Part shown: piece after piece, positions 7,593-15,887 of the stretch
Numbering within the stretch: the stretch's first letter is position 1
Layout: every line of letters starts with the position of its first letter
Origin: Candidatus Colimorpha merdihippi
GTDB lineage: Bacteria > Bacteroidota > Bacteroidia > Bacteroidales > P3
Direction of reading: 5' to 3'
Length of the DNA stretch: 32,371 bases
Assembly (NCBI GenBank): GCA_018066145.1
Contig: JAGHRY010000041.1
Span: 1 to 32,371, forward strand
Program-made: the position numbers and the translations under genes
The notes under the pieces: model-generated
Databases searched by the model: none
What the model saw: the letters and a program-made list of their open reading frames with translations, nothing else
Told to the model about the DNA's origin: nothing

Positions 7593-7623
7593 TTGTATAT
7601 ATAAAAAATAATTTGTATTTTTG
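7592..7623 (+). promoter_or_regulatory. promoter of glnS
   Basis: TATTTTTG at 7616-7623 is a perfect -7 box; CTTG at 7592-7595 is a near -33 box 20 bases upstream. It overlaps the in-frame TTG at 7613, showing that the real start of glnS must be downstream, at the ATG at 7685. Confidence 0.7.
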
Positions 7624-7684
7624 CACACATGAAGCAAACTATGCTCATGAGGTTTATGTAAATAATAATGAATACTTTATAAAG

Positions 7685-9376
7685 ATGGAAGAAAACACAT
7701 CTCTTAATTTTTTGGAAGAAATCATCGAAAAGGGACTCGCTGAGGGTGCCTACAAGTCAATTCTGACCCGCTTCCCGCCCGAACCGAACGGCTATCTGCA
7801 CATCGGCCACTGCAAGTCGATTTGCCTCAATTTCGGTTTGGCCAAGAAGTATGGCGGAAAGACCAATCTGCGTTTTGACGACACCAATCCCGTGAAAGAG
7901 GATACCGAGTATGTAGACTCGATACAGCAGGATATCCGCTGGCTCGGATTCCAGTGGGCCAGCGTTCATTACGCCAGCGATTATTTCGACCAGCTGTATG
8001 AATGGGCTGTGGCGCTGATTAAGAAAGGACTGGCTTATGTTGACGACCAGACTCAGGAGGAGATTCGCCTGGGCCGCGGCACCGTGACCGAGCCCGGAAA
8101 GAACAGCCCCTACCGCGACCGCAGCGTGGAGGAGAACCTTGACCTGTTTGAACGCATGAAGGCAGGCGAATTTGCCGATGGCACCAAGGTGCTGCGCGCC
8201 AAAATAGACATGGCCCACCCCAACATGCAGTTCCGCGACCCCATCATGTACCGCATCCTGCATGCCGAACACCATCGCACCGGCAACAAATGGTGCATCT
8301 ATCCTATGTATGACTACGCTCATGGACAAAGCGACTCAATAGAAAACATCACCCATTCCATCTGCACGCTCGAATTCGATATCCACCGCCCCCTTTACGA
8401 CTGGTTCATCCAGCAGCTTGAGATTTACCCCAGCCATCAGTATGAATTTGCCCGCCTGAATATCAACTACACCGTGATGAGCAAGCGCAAACTGCTGCAG
8501 CTGGTGAAGGAGAATTATGTAAGCGGATGGGACGATCCCCGCATGCCTACCATCTGCGGTTTCCGCCGCAGAGGCTACACCCCCGAGAGCTTGCGCAATT
8601 TCTGCGAGGATATCGGTGTGGCCAAACGCGACAACATCATCGATTATGTGCGCTTGGAGAACAGCTTGCGCGACCATCTGAACAAAGTGGCCCAGCGCCG
8701 CATGGCTGTGCTCAACCCCGTGAAGTTGGTGATTGACAACTACCCCGAAGGCGAAGTGGAGTATCTGGATGCCGTGAACAATCCCGAGAATGCTGCCGAC
8801 GGCATGCGCAAGGTTCCTTTCAGCCGTGAGCTGTATATCGAGCGCGAAGACTTTATGGAAGATGCTCCTAAGAAATATTTCCGCCTGACGCTGGGCCGCG
8901 AAGTACGCCTGCGCTATGCCTATTTCGTGACCGCACAGAGCATTGAGAAGGATGCCGAGGGCAATATCACCTGCATCCACTGCACCTACGACCCTGCCAC
9001 CCGCGGCGGCGACGCTCCCGATGGCCGCAAGGTTAAGGGCACGCTGCACTGGGTAAGCGCCCAGCACGCCATCGATGCCGAGGTTCGCATGTTCGATCGC
9101 CTGTTTGCTACCGAGGCTCCCGATGTGGCTCCCGAAGGCAAAACTTTCCTGGACAATCTCAATCCCGACAGCCTTCAGGTGCTCCAGCATTGCAAACTGG
9201 AACCCGCGCTGGCAGATGCCCACATGGTGGTGAACGAGGCCGGCATCGAAGAGCCCCAACGATTCCAGTTTGAGCGCATGGGATATTTCTGCACCGACCG
9301 CGACAGTACCGACGGACACCTGGTCTTCAACCGTTCGTGCAGCCTCAAGGACACTTGGGCCAAAATCAATGGCTAG
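7685..9376 (+). CDS. glnS: glutaminyl-tRNA synthetase
   Basis: A 563-residue class I aminoacyl-tRNA synthetase charging tRNA-Gln. The N-terminus carries [17 protein letters not shown] (HIGH motif) about residue 30, then RFDDTNP, and VMSKRKL (the KMSKS loop) about 245-251. The downstream beta-barrel anticodon domain includes the [10 protein letters not shown] segment. The specificity pocket ([17 protein letters not shown]) matches GlnRS rather than bacterial GluRS. The ATG at 7685 is chosen because frames further upstream overlap the promoter. Having GlnRS implies direct charging of Gln instead of the amidotransferase route for this tRNA. Codon use is strongly biased, as expected for high expression. 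pheT follows 72 bases later on the same strand. Confidence 0.96.
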   Translation: MEENTSLNFLEEIIEKGLAEGAYKSILTRFPPEPNGYLHIGHCKSICLNFGLAKKYGGKTNLRFDDTNPVKEDTEYVDSIQQDIRWLGFQWASVHYASDYFDQLYEWAVALIKKGLAYVDDQTQEEIRLGRGTVTEPGKNSPYRDRSVEENLDLFERMKAGEFADGTKVLRAKIDMAHPNMQFRDPIMYRILHAEHHRTGNKWCIYPMYDYAHGQSDSIENITHSICTLEFDIHRPLYDWFIQQLEIYPSHQYEFARLNINYTVMSKRKLLQLVKENYVSGWDDPRMPTICGFRRRGYTPESLRNFCEDIGVAKRDNIIDYVRLENSLRDHLNKVAQRRMAVLNPVKLVIDNYPEGEVEYLDAVNNPENAADGMRKVPFSRELYIEREDFMEDAPKKYFRLTLGREVRLRYAYFVTAQSIEKDAEGNITCIHCTYDPATRGGDAPDGRKVKGTLHWVSAQHAIDAEVRMFDRLFATEAPDVAPEGKTFLDNLNPDSLQVLQHCKLEPALADAHMVVNEAGIEEPQRFQFERMGYFCTDRDSTDGHLVFNRSCSLKDTWAKING

Positions 9377-9448
9377 CCCTTGAGACAAAAGACTGGAAAG
9401 CCGACAAACAAATACATGACAAAAAATCAATAAGCAAGAATAAAATAG

Positions 9449-11926
9449 ATGAAAGCATCATATAAATGGCTGCGTGAGTATGTGGACACAGACCTCACAC
9501 CCAATGAACTTGACGAATTATTGACCTTCAGCGGCCTTGAGATTGAAGGCGTGGAAAAGGTGGAATCGATACCCGGCGGACTGGAGCACGTGGTGATAGC
9601 ACAGGTGCTGACTTGCGAGAATCACCCCGATAGCGACCATCTGCATATCACCACCGTGGATGTGGGAGGCGAACGCCCCCTGGATATCGTGTGCGGTGCC
9701 CCCAATGTGGCTGCCGGCCAAAAGGTGGTGTGCGCCACTATCGGCACCAAGATATACACTTCCGAGACCGAATACTACGAAATTAAGCGCGGCAAACTGC
9801 GCGGAGCTGTAAGCGAAGGCATGCTATGCGCTGCCGATGAGCTGCAACTGGGATCCAGCCATGATGGCATCATGGTGCTGCCCGATGACGCTCCCGTGGG
9901 TATGCCCGCCAAGGAATATTTCCATCTGGAAGAAGACTACACACTGGAAGTGGCCATTACCGCCAATCGCAGCGACGCCACCTCGCATATCGGTGTGGCC
10001 CGCGATATAGTGGCTGTGCTGAACACCCGCACCGGTGCCGATAAGAAAATCCTGTGGCCTGAAGTGGCCGACCTTTCCCAGGCTAGAAACACTACCGCCA
10101 ATCCCATCAGCGTTACCGTGGAGCGCCCCGACCTGTGTCCCCGCTATACCGGTATCGTGCTGGAGAACGTGAAAGTGGCCGACTCGCCCGAATGGCTGCA
10201 AAACAAGCTGCGCACTATCGGCATCCGCCCCATCAACAACGTGGTGGACATCACCAATTTCGTATTGATGGAAGTGGGCCAGCCCATGCACGCCTTCGAT
10301 GCCGATAAGATTGCCGGCAACAAGGTGATAGTGAAAACCCTTCCCCAGGGTACCTCCTTTGTTACCCTGGATGGCGTAGAACGCAAGCTTGACGAGCGCG
10401 ACCTGATGATTTGCAACGAGCAGGAAGGCATGTGCATTGCTGGCGTGTTTGGCGGCGAAAAAAGCGGCATCACAAACGATACTACACGTATGTTCCTGGA
10501 GAGCGCCTATTTCAACCCCATGAGCATCCGCAAGACCTCGAAGCGTCATACCTTGAAGACTGACGCTTCATTCCGATATGAGCGCGGCTGCGACCCCAAC
10601 ATCACCTTGTGGGCGCTACAGCGTGCCGTTAAGCTGCTGCAAGAACTGGCCGGCGCTACCGTGGCATCGGAGGTAATAGACGTGTATCCCACTCCAATCG
10701 AACGCGCTGCGGTGGACATTAACTTCAACCGCATTACCCGACTGGTGGGTCAAGAGATTCCGGTGGACGATATCCGCACAGCCCTGCTGTCGCTCGATAT
10801 TGAAATTGTAAGCGAAACGGCCGAGGGCATGAGCCTTCGCATTCCTACTTGCAAGGTGGATGTATACCGCGAGTGCGACGTGGTGGAAGAAATCATGCGC
10901 ATTTATGGATACAATAAGATTGATGTGGACGAGCGCATTTCGTCGTGCCTGTCGTTCGGCCAGAAACCCAATCCCCGCCGCTTGCAGAACATCGTGTCGG
11001 ATATGCTTACCAACAACGGCTTTAGCGAGATTATGAACAATTCGCTGACCAAAGCCGAATACTTTGAGAACAATGCCGATTTTGACCCCGCCCGCAGCAT
11101 CCAGATTCTGAACCCCCTCAGCAAGGAACTGAACGTGATGCGCCAGACTTTGCTGTATTGCGGCATGGAGTGCGTGGTGCGCAACCTCAACTATAAGATT
11201 CACGATCAGAAGCTGTACGAGTTTGGCCGCACCTACCAGAAGGTGGAAGGCGAGGCTGCTGGTACTGCTGTGACCGACAAATACGAAGAGGTGCAGCACC
11301 TGTCGATGTTTATGACCGGCAACGATGCAGCCGAATCGTGGCGCGGCAAACCCGCTCCCGTGGATTTCTACCATCTGAAGGCCCATGTGATGAATATCTT
11401 GCGCCGCATGCGCATGAACATCACCCGCATGGAGTTTGTGCCTACAACCAAGAAATACTTTGCCGAAGGTATCGACATCATTTTCCGCGACAGCAAAAAA
11501 GAGTTGTGCTCCTTCGGACGACTGAACAAGGAGACCCTTCGCCGGATGGACTGCAAGCAGGATGTGTTCTATGCTGATATCAACTGGCAGCTGCTGCTGA
11601 AGAGCTATCCAAGCAAGGAGGTGCTTTATGCCGAAGTGGCCAAATTCCCCGAGGTGCGTCGCGATTTGGCATTGGTATTGGATAAGAGTGTTACTTTTGC
11701 CGAGATAGAGCGCGTGGCCTACGCTACCGAGAAGAAACTGCTCAAGCGCATAAGCCTGTTCGACGTTTACGAAGGCAAGGGCATTACTGAGGGCAAAAAG
11801 TCGTATGCCGTTAGCTTTATCCTCCAGGATAAGGATAAAACCCTCAATGATAAGCAGATTGAAACCGTGATGACCAAGATTCAAAAGAATTTGGAGAGCC
11901 AGCTGAACGCCCATATCAGAAGTTAA
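9449..11926 (+). CDS. pheT: phenylalanyl-tRNA synthetase beta subunit
   Basis: An 825-residue PheRS beta chain, acting as alpha2-beta2 with PheS. It opens with the B1 region (MKASYKWLREYVDTDLTP) and the EMAP/OB-type tRNA-binding domain at about 40-150 (HPDSDHLHI, VCGAPN). The B3/B4 editing domain and the B5 segment with RYERGCDPN follow, and the C-terminal FDX-ACB domain that holds the tRNA anticodon includes FPEVRRDLALVLD and the ISLFDVYEG strand. The length is that of full PheT. pheS is not nearby, so the two subunits are encoded apart, as is usual in Bacteroidota. The following gene begins 55 bases later and may be cotranscribed. Confidence 0.96.
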   Translation: MKASYKWLREYVDTDLTPNELDELLTFSGLEIEGVEKVESIPGGLEHVVIAQVLTCENHPDSDHLHITTVDVGGERPLDIVCGAPNVAAGQKVVCATIGTKIYTSETEYYEIKRGKLRGAVSEGMLCAADELQLGSSHDGIMVLPDDAPVGMPAKEYFHLEEDYTLEVAITANRSDATSHIGVARDIVAVLNTRTGADKKILWPEVADLSQARNTTANPISVTVERPDLCPRYTGIVLENVKVADSPEWLQNKLRTIGIRPINNVVDITNFVLMEVGQPMHAFDADKIAGNKVIVKTLPQGTSFVTLDGVERKLDERDLMICNEQEGMCIAGVFGGEKSGITNDTTRMFLESAYFNPMSIRKTSKRHTLKTDASFRYERGCDPNITLWALQRAVKLLQELAGATVASEVIDVYPTPIERAAVDINFNRITRLVGQEIPVDDIRTALLSLDIEIVSETAEGMSLRIPTCKVDVYRECDVVEEIMRIYGYNKIDVDERISSCLSFGQKPNPRRLQNIVSDMLTNNGFSEIMNNSLTKAEYFENNADFDPARSIQILNPLSKELNVMRQTLLYCGMECVVRNLNYKIHDQKLYEFGRTYQKVEGEAAGTAVTDKYEEVQHLSMFMTGNDAAESWRGKPAPVDFYHLKAHVMNILRRMRMNITRMEFVPTTKKYFAEGIDIIFRDSKKELCSFGRLNKETLRRMDCKQDVFYADINWQLLLKSYPSKEVLYAEVAKFPEVRRDLALVLDKSVTFAEIERVAYATEKKLLKRISLFDVYEGKGITEGKKSYAVSFILQDKDKTLNDKQIETVMTKIQKNLESQLNAHIRS

Positions 11927-11980
11927 AATGGTGTAACGCCGTTGCGTTCTTTAATATTTATTGAATCTACTTAATTAATA

Positions 11981-12475
11981 ATGGAAGAGCTGAATCAGAA
12001 CAAAACCGATGGTGCCGCCTCCACCCTGAAGAAGGGCGGAGCGGCAGGATTCGGAAAACAGCCTGGACTGCTGAAATATGACGTGCGGGTGTTGTTGGCT
12101 TTAGAAAAGGCCATCGGCGGAAGCAAGGATTTTTTCGGCTGGCTAATTGAGGCTGGGTATCCCGAATTGGCAGCCTTCAGCAATTTTCTGCAGGACGACG
12201 GTGAGGCTGAAAAGTGGCTTTTCATGAACAAATACCATTGGCTGGGGCTGCTCAGCCATGCCATCGACGGAGAGGATGTGCCCCGGAGATGGATACAGAA
12301 AAATCTGCATTTGGCCAACCTGATGTTTGCCCAGGCTTGTCGCGGCGACGATGCCGCTATATCATGGCTGAAGCTGGCAAAGCTCGAGATATTGCTACGG
12401 CTGGCTAATGAAGTGGCTGACTTGCGCTCGAAACAGGAACTCGACAAGAGTTTTCCGTATAAGCTGCGGTTTTGA
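11981..12475 (+). CDS. small all-helical protein of 25-residue W-repeats, function unknown
   Basis: A 164-residue cytoplasmic protein I cannot name. Trp residues stand at 54, 79, 104 and 129, exactly 25 apart, and mark tandem repeats of about 25 residues. The shared pattern is W-L/I, then an aromatic or His near position 7, hydrophobic residues near 10 and 13, an Ala or Ile-rich turn and a G/D/E acidic turn (QDDG, DGED, RGDD) near 18-21. A further half-repeat precedes W54 (from about 29). This suggests a superhelical stack of helix pairs that binds a protein partner. The first 25 residues are polar and likely disordered. It lies between pheT and the RluB-type gene, both translation-related, so a role around the ribosome is possible but only inferred. 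Confidence 0.65.
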   Translation: MEELNQNKTDGAASTLKKGGAAGFGKQPGLLKYDVRVLLALEKAIGGSKDFFGWLIEAGYPELAAFSNFLQDDGEAEKWLFMNKYHWLGLLSHAIDGEDVPRRWIQKNLHLANLMFAQACRGDDAAISWLKLAKLEILLRLANEVADLRSKQELDKSFPYKLRF

Positions 12476-12557
12476 ATCCGAATGCAGGAATAACGAATAA
12501 TTGAAGCGTAAAAAATATTATTTTGGAGATTTAACTCCGACTAATTAATAACGATAC

Positions 12558-13700
12558 ATGGAAAAGAAAAATAACATAAACAAATCCGGTGTCAGCCGTC
12601 GTGAAGACGGTCGGCGCCCCCGTGTAGGCAGCAAGCCCGCATATCGCCAATCCAATGATGGTGATAATGACTGGCAGCCTCGCCGCACATTTACAGACAA
12701 TTCGAAAACCGAGAGACCTCGCTTTTATGGCGACCGTCAAGAGACTGGCGATGCCCCCCGTGCAGAAGGCACCGGCCGTCGCAACCATCACGGCAAGAGC
12801 CACAGCCAGCGTCCGTATGGCCCCAAGGCCAACGACGGTAAGGTGAGATATGCCAGCCGTCCCAAGAAAAGCGAAGCCGCAGAAAAGACCGAGGTGAAAG
12901 AACAGAAGAGTGCCAAGGCTCCTCGCGTGAAGCGCCAGCCCCCAGCCCCCAAGGTGAAGACTCCGCCGCCAGCTCCCAAACCTTACGACGGCACCACCCG
13001 ATTGAATAAATACATTGCCAATGCAGGTATCTGTTCGCGCCGCGAAGCCGACAAACTGATTGCTGCCGGTGCAGTGAAGGTGAACGGAAAGGTGGTTACC
13101 GAAATGGGCTATCAGGTGCATGAAGGCGATGTGGTGAACTATGGCGGCGAAACCCTGCGCAGCGAGCGCAAGCGCTATTTCCTGTTGAACAAGCCCAAAG
13201 GATTTATTACCACTGTTGAGGACGACCGGAATCGCGAAACGGTGATGATGCTTATGGACGGAGCCTGCTCCGAACGGATCTACCCTGTGGGTCGATTGGA
13301 CCGTAACACTACCGGTCTGCTGCTGTTTACCAACGATGGCGATATGTCGCGCCGACTCACCCATCCTTCATCGGGAGTATACAAGATTTATCATGTAGAA
13401 CTCGACAGACCCGTGACCCGCGATGATATGCGCCAGATGCTTGAAGGCATAGAATTGGAAGACGGCCCCATCCATGTGGATGACGTACAATATGTGCAGG
13501 GTGCCAACGACAAGCGCATTGTAGGCGTAGAGCTGCATAGCGGCAAGAACCGCATCGTTCGTCGCATTTTCGAGCATTTCGGCTATAATGTCCACAAGCT
13601 AGACCGTACGGTTTTTGCCGGACTCACGAAAAAGGATCTTCCCCGCGGACGCTATCGTGAACTTACTGAAAAGGAAATCTCATATTTGATGATGATCTAA
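12558..13700 (+). CDS. rluB: RluB-family 23S rRNA pseudouridine synthase with basic N-terminal extension
   Basis: A 380-residue enzyme converting uridine to pseudouridine in rRNA. The first 140 residues are low-complexity, rich in Arg, Lys, Pro, Ser and Gly, ending in Pro-rich PPAPKVKTPPPAPKP; this is likely a disordered RNA-binding arm. The S4 domain (RLNKYIANAGICSRREAD) covers about 148-195. The catalytic domain follows, with the nucleophilic Asp in GRLDRNTTGLL (D248). The RluB/RsuA/RluE group shares this plan; the bound rRNA site cannot be told from sequence alone. The stop overlaps the start of the next gene by one base (TAATG), so the pair is translationally coupled. Confidence 0.85.
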   Translation: MEKKNNINKSGVSRREDGRRPRVGSKPAYRQSNDGDNDWQPRRTFTDNSKTERPRFYGDRQETGDAPRAEGTGRRNHHGKSHSQRPYGPKANDGKVRYASRPKKSEAAEKTEVKEQKSAKAPRVKRQPPAPKVKTPPPAPKPYDGTTRLNKYIANAGICSRREADKLIAAGAVKVNGKVVTEMGYQVHEGDVVNYGGETLRSERKRYFLLNKPKGFITTVEDDRNRETVMMLMDGACSERIYPVGRLDRNTTGLLLFTNDGDMSRRLTHPSSGVYKIYHVELDRPVTRDDMRQMLEGIELEDGPIHVDDVQYVQGANDKRIVGVELHSGKNRIVRRIFEHFGYNVHKLDRTVFAGLTKKDLPRGRYRELTEKEISYLMMI

Positions 13701-14404
13701 TGGAAGCTTCTCTCATACTGTTCCCTGTTCCCATCGGGTCGGAAGTAAATATCGCTATTCCTGAATACAATCGGGAACTGCTCAACACTTGTCGCACTTT
13801 TATCGTTGAGGATGTAAGAACAGCCCGCCGAAACCTCAAACGGATGGGCTATACCGCCGCACCTATCGATGAGGTGACTTTTTGGGAATTGAACGAGCAT
13901 ACCCAGGCTACCGATATTGTTTCCTATCTTGACCCAATAGCCAAGGGCGAGAATGTGGGCTTGATGTCGGAAGCTGGGCTGCCATGCGTGGCCGACCCTG
14001 GCAACATGATAACTTCGATGGCACAAAGCAGCGGAATCAATGTTATACCGCTGGTGGGGCCGTCGAGCATTATGCTGGCGCTGATGGCTTCAGGTTTCAA
14101 TGGACAGAATTTCGCATTCCTGGGATATCCACCTATAGATGTCTCCAAACGTACGGCTTTCTTTAAAAAAGTGGAGCAGGCTATCTATCGCGATAACCAG
14201 ACGCAGATATTGATAGAAGCGCCTTACCGAAACGATAAGCTGCTGGAATATATGGCCCGCAATCTGCAGGCTACGACTAGGATATGTGTGGCCACCGATT
14301 TGACTATGGAGAGCCAGTTTGTTAAGACCAAGATATCTAGACAGTGGCTTTCGAATCCGCCTGAACTACACAAGCGACCGACTATTTTTATTCTGTACAA
14401 ATAG
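13700..14404 (+). CDS. SAM-dependent methyltransferase of the tetrapyrrole methylase/RsmI family
   Basis: A 234-residue member of the SAM methyltransferase fold shared by CobA-type and RsmI enzymes. The proximal SAM loop reads as LFPVPIG near the N-terminus (a diverged GxGxG-like loop), EDVRTARRNL corresponds to the RsmI EDTR segment, SEAGLPCVADPG at about 91-102 and VGPSSIMLALMASGF at about 118-132 are hallmark motifs. RsmI methylates the 2'-O of cytidine 1402 in 16S rRNA, but at 234 residues this is shorter than standard RsmI (about 280) and may be the second Bacteroidota paralogue of unknown target. The start overlaps the upstream pseudouridine synthase stop, supporting an rRNA-modification role. 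Confidence 0.8.
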   Translation: MEASLILFPVPIGSEVNIAIPEYNRELLNTCRTFIVEDVRTARRNLKRMGYTAAPIDEVTFWELNEHTQATDIVSYLDPIAKGENVGLMSEAGLPCVADPGNMITSMAQSSGINVIPLVGPSSIMLALMASGFNGQNFAFLGYPPIDVSKRTAFFKKVEQAIYRDNQTQILIEAPYRNDKLLEYMARNLQATTRICVATDLTMESQFVKTKISRQWLSNPPELHKRPTIFILYK

Positions 14405-14444
14405 AGTAATCAACAATAAATAATAACCATTAAAATACAAAAAG

Positions 14445-15647
14445 ATGAACAAATTTGATCCCGCAACCGCTATTCAGCGCGTAGATGGCCGTGATGCCAA
14501 CCGTGGTGTCAACCCCGCAATCTGCGACAGTGCTACTTTCACTTTCCCTGAAGCACATCTGATGACCGACACCTTCCACGGTGAGACCGAAGGCTACTTC
14601 CTCTACAGCCGTCATTGGAATCCCTCTAACCTGGCACTCTGCCAGCGTTTGGCTGCTATGGAAGGCACCGAAGCTGCTTGGGTAACTGGTTCCGGCTTGG
14701 CTGCCATCACCTGCGCACTCATTCACGAAGTGAAAACGGGTGACCATATCATCTCTTCGATGACTACTTATGGCGGCACTTTTGCTTTCATGGCCAACTA
14801 CCTGAAGAAATTCGGCGTAGAGACCACTTTCGTCAACTTCCAGGATGTTGAGGCCGTGAAGAAGGCTGTGGCTGAACACCCCAACACCAAGGTACTCTAT
14901 ACCGAAACCATGAACAACCCCCTGCTCCGTATCGCCAATATTCCCGAACTGAGCAAGGTGGCTCATGCTGCTGGTGCTAAGCTGATTGTTGACAACACTT
15001 TCACCCCCATGATCTTCAGCCCCTGTAAACTGGGTGCAGACGTAACTGTCTACAGTATGACCAAGTATATCAATGGTACCAACGACTGCGTGGCTGGTGC
15101 TATCTGCGGCTCTGCTGAGTATATCAACAGCCTGATTGATGTCAACAACGGTACTTGCATGCTCCTTGGCCCCGTGCTGGATCCTATGCGCAGCGCCTCC
15201 ATCAACAAGAACCTCCACACCCTCCATATCCGTATGAAGAAACACGGCGAGAACGCTATGTATCTTGCTAATCGTTTCAAAGAAGTTGGTTTCAAATACA
15301 ACTATCCCGGTCTGCCCGAGCATCCCGATCATGAACTTTTCAAGAGCATGATGAATGAAGGCTACGGCTTCGGCGGCATGATCAGCATCGATATGGGTAC
15401 TGCTGATAAGGCTTCCAAGATTATGGAAGTGATGCAGGAAAAGGGCGTTGGCTATCTCGCAGTAAGTCTGGGCTACTTCAAGACTCTCTTCAGCAACAGC
15501 GGCAAGAGCACCAGCTCTGAGGTTCCTGAGGATATCCAGAAAGAAATGGGTATGAGCGAAGGCCTTATCCGCTTCTCCATGGGTCTCGATAACGACATCG
15601 AAGCCACCTTCCAGCTGATTAAAGAAAGCGTTGACGCTTGCAAATAA
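14445..15647 (+). CDS. Cys/Met-metabolism PLP-dependent enzyme (methionine gamma-lyase-like)
   Basis: A 400-residue fold-type I PLP enzyme of the trans-sulfuration family. The N-terminal YFLYSRHWNPS motif provides the phosphate-binding Tyr-Arg pair of the neighbouring subunit (Y54, R56), GSGLAA at 82-87 binds PLP, and the Schiff-base lysine is K207 in YSMTKYINGTND. The overall plan, including GGTFAF at 110-115, is close to methionine gamma-lyase, but the cysteine that methionine gamma-lyase usually has in the YGCTF motif is glycine here. Cystathionine gamma-synthase/lyase or homocysteine-forming chemistry is therefore also possible. Codon choice is strongly biased, hinting at high expression. 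The gene has its own good terminator. It starts 40 bases after the methyltransferase gene with no clear promoter. Confidence 0.85.
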   Translation: MNKFDPATAIQRVDGRDANRGVNPAICDSATFTFPEAHLMTDTFHGETEGYFLYSRHWNPSNLALCQRLAAMEGTEAAWVTGSGLAAITCALIHEVKTGDHIISSMTTYGGTFAFMANYLKKFGVETTFVNFQDVEAVKKAVAEHPNTKVLYTETMNNPLLRIANIPELSKVAHAAGAKLIVDNTFTPMIFSPCKLGADVTVYSMTKYINGTNDCVAGAICGSAEYINSLIDVNNGTCMLLGPVLDPMRSASINKNLHTLHIRMKKHGENAMYLANRFKEVGFKYNYPGLPEHPDHELFKSMMNEGYGFGGMISIDMGTADKASKIMEVMQEKGVGYLAVSLGYFKTLFSNSGKSTSSEVPEDIQKEMGMSEGLIRFSMGLDNDIEATFQLIKESVDACK

Positions 15648-15694
15648 TCCATTAGAACAAATTGCGGCGAGTGATATCTGATTCGCCCTTGTAT

Positions 15695-15728
15695 AAAAAA
15701 GCAGTCTCTTATGGGGACTGCTTTTTTT
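15695..15728 (+). terminator. intrinsic terminator of the PLP-enzyme gene
   Basis: AAAAAAGCAGTC at 15695-15706 pairs with GACTGCTTTTTT at 15716-15727 around a nine-base loop, giving a 12-bp stem with a T-run. It lies 47 bases after the stop codon. Confidence 0.9.
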
Positions 15729-15813
15729 GCGGGCATAAGAGTATTCAAACTGTGAAAGTAGGATCTATTGAGACATATCAAACTGTTAAAAAAATGATTA
15801 TGGACTGATGATT

Positions 15814-15845
15814 TTTGTAGGGAATAGAAAAATGGAGTAATTTTG
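15814..15845 (+). promoter_or_regulatory. promoter of the outer-membrane barrel gene
   Basis: TTTG at 15814-15817 and TAATTTTG at 15838-15845 are perfect -33 and -7 boxes, 20 bases apart. The start codon at 15888 gives a leader of about 38 bases. Confidence 0.85.
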
Positions 15846-15887
15846 CAATTCGTATATTTAAAAATTAAACATTATAACTACGTCATT

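Noticed and set aside
8336-9430. A 364-residue open frame antisense to glnS
   Set aside because: Same reasoning; Ala/Val/Gly/His-rich composition without motifs.
10616-11914. A 432-residue open frame antisense to pheT
   Set aside because: pheT is certain on the plus strand; the antisense frame is open only because of codon bias and shows no domain.
11935-11948. Small hairpin AACGC-CGTT-GCGTT after pheT
   Set aside because: Only five pairs and no strong T-run; too weak to call a terminator.
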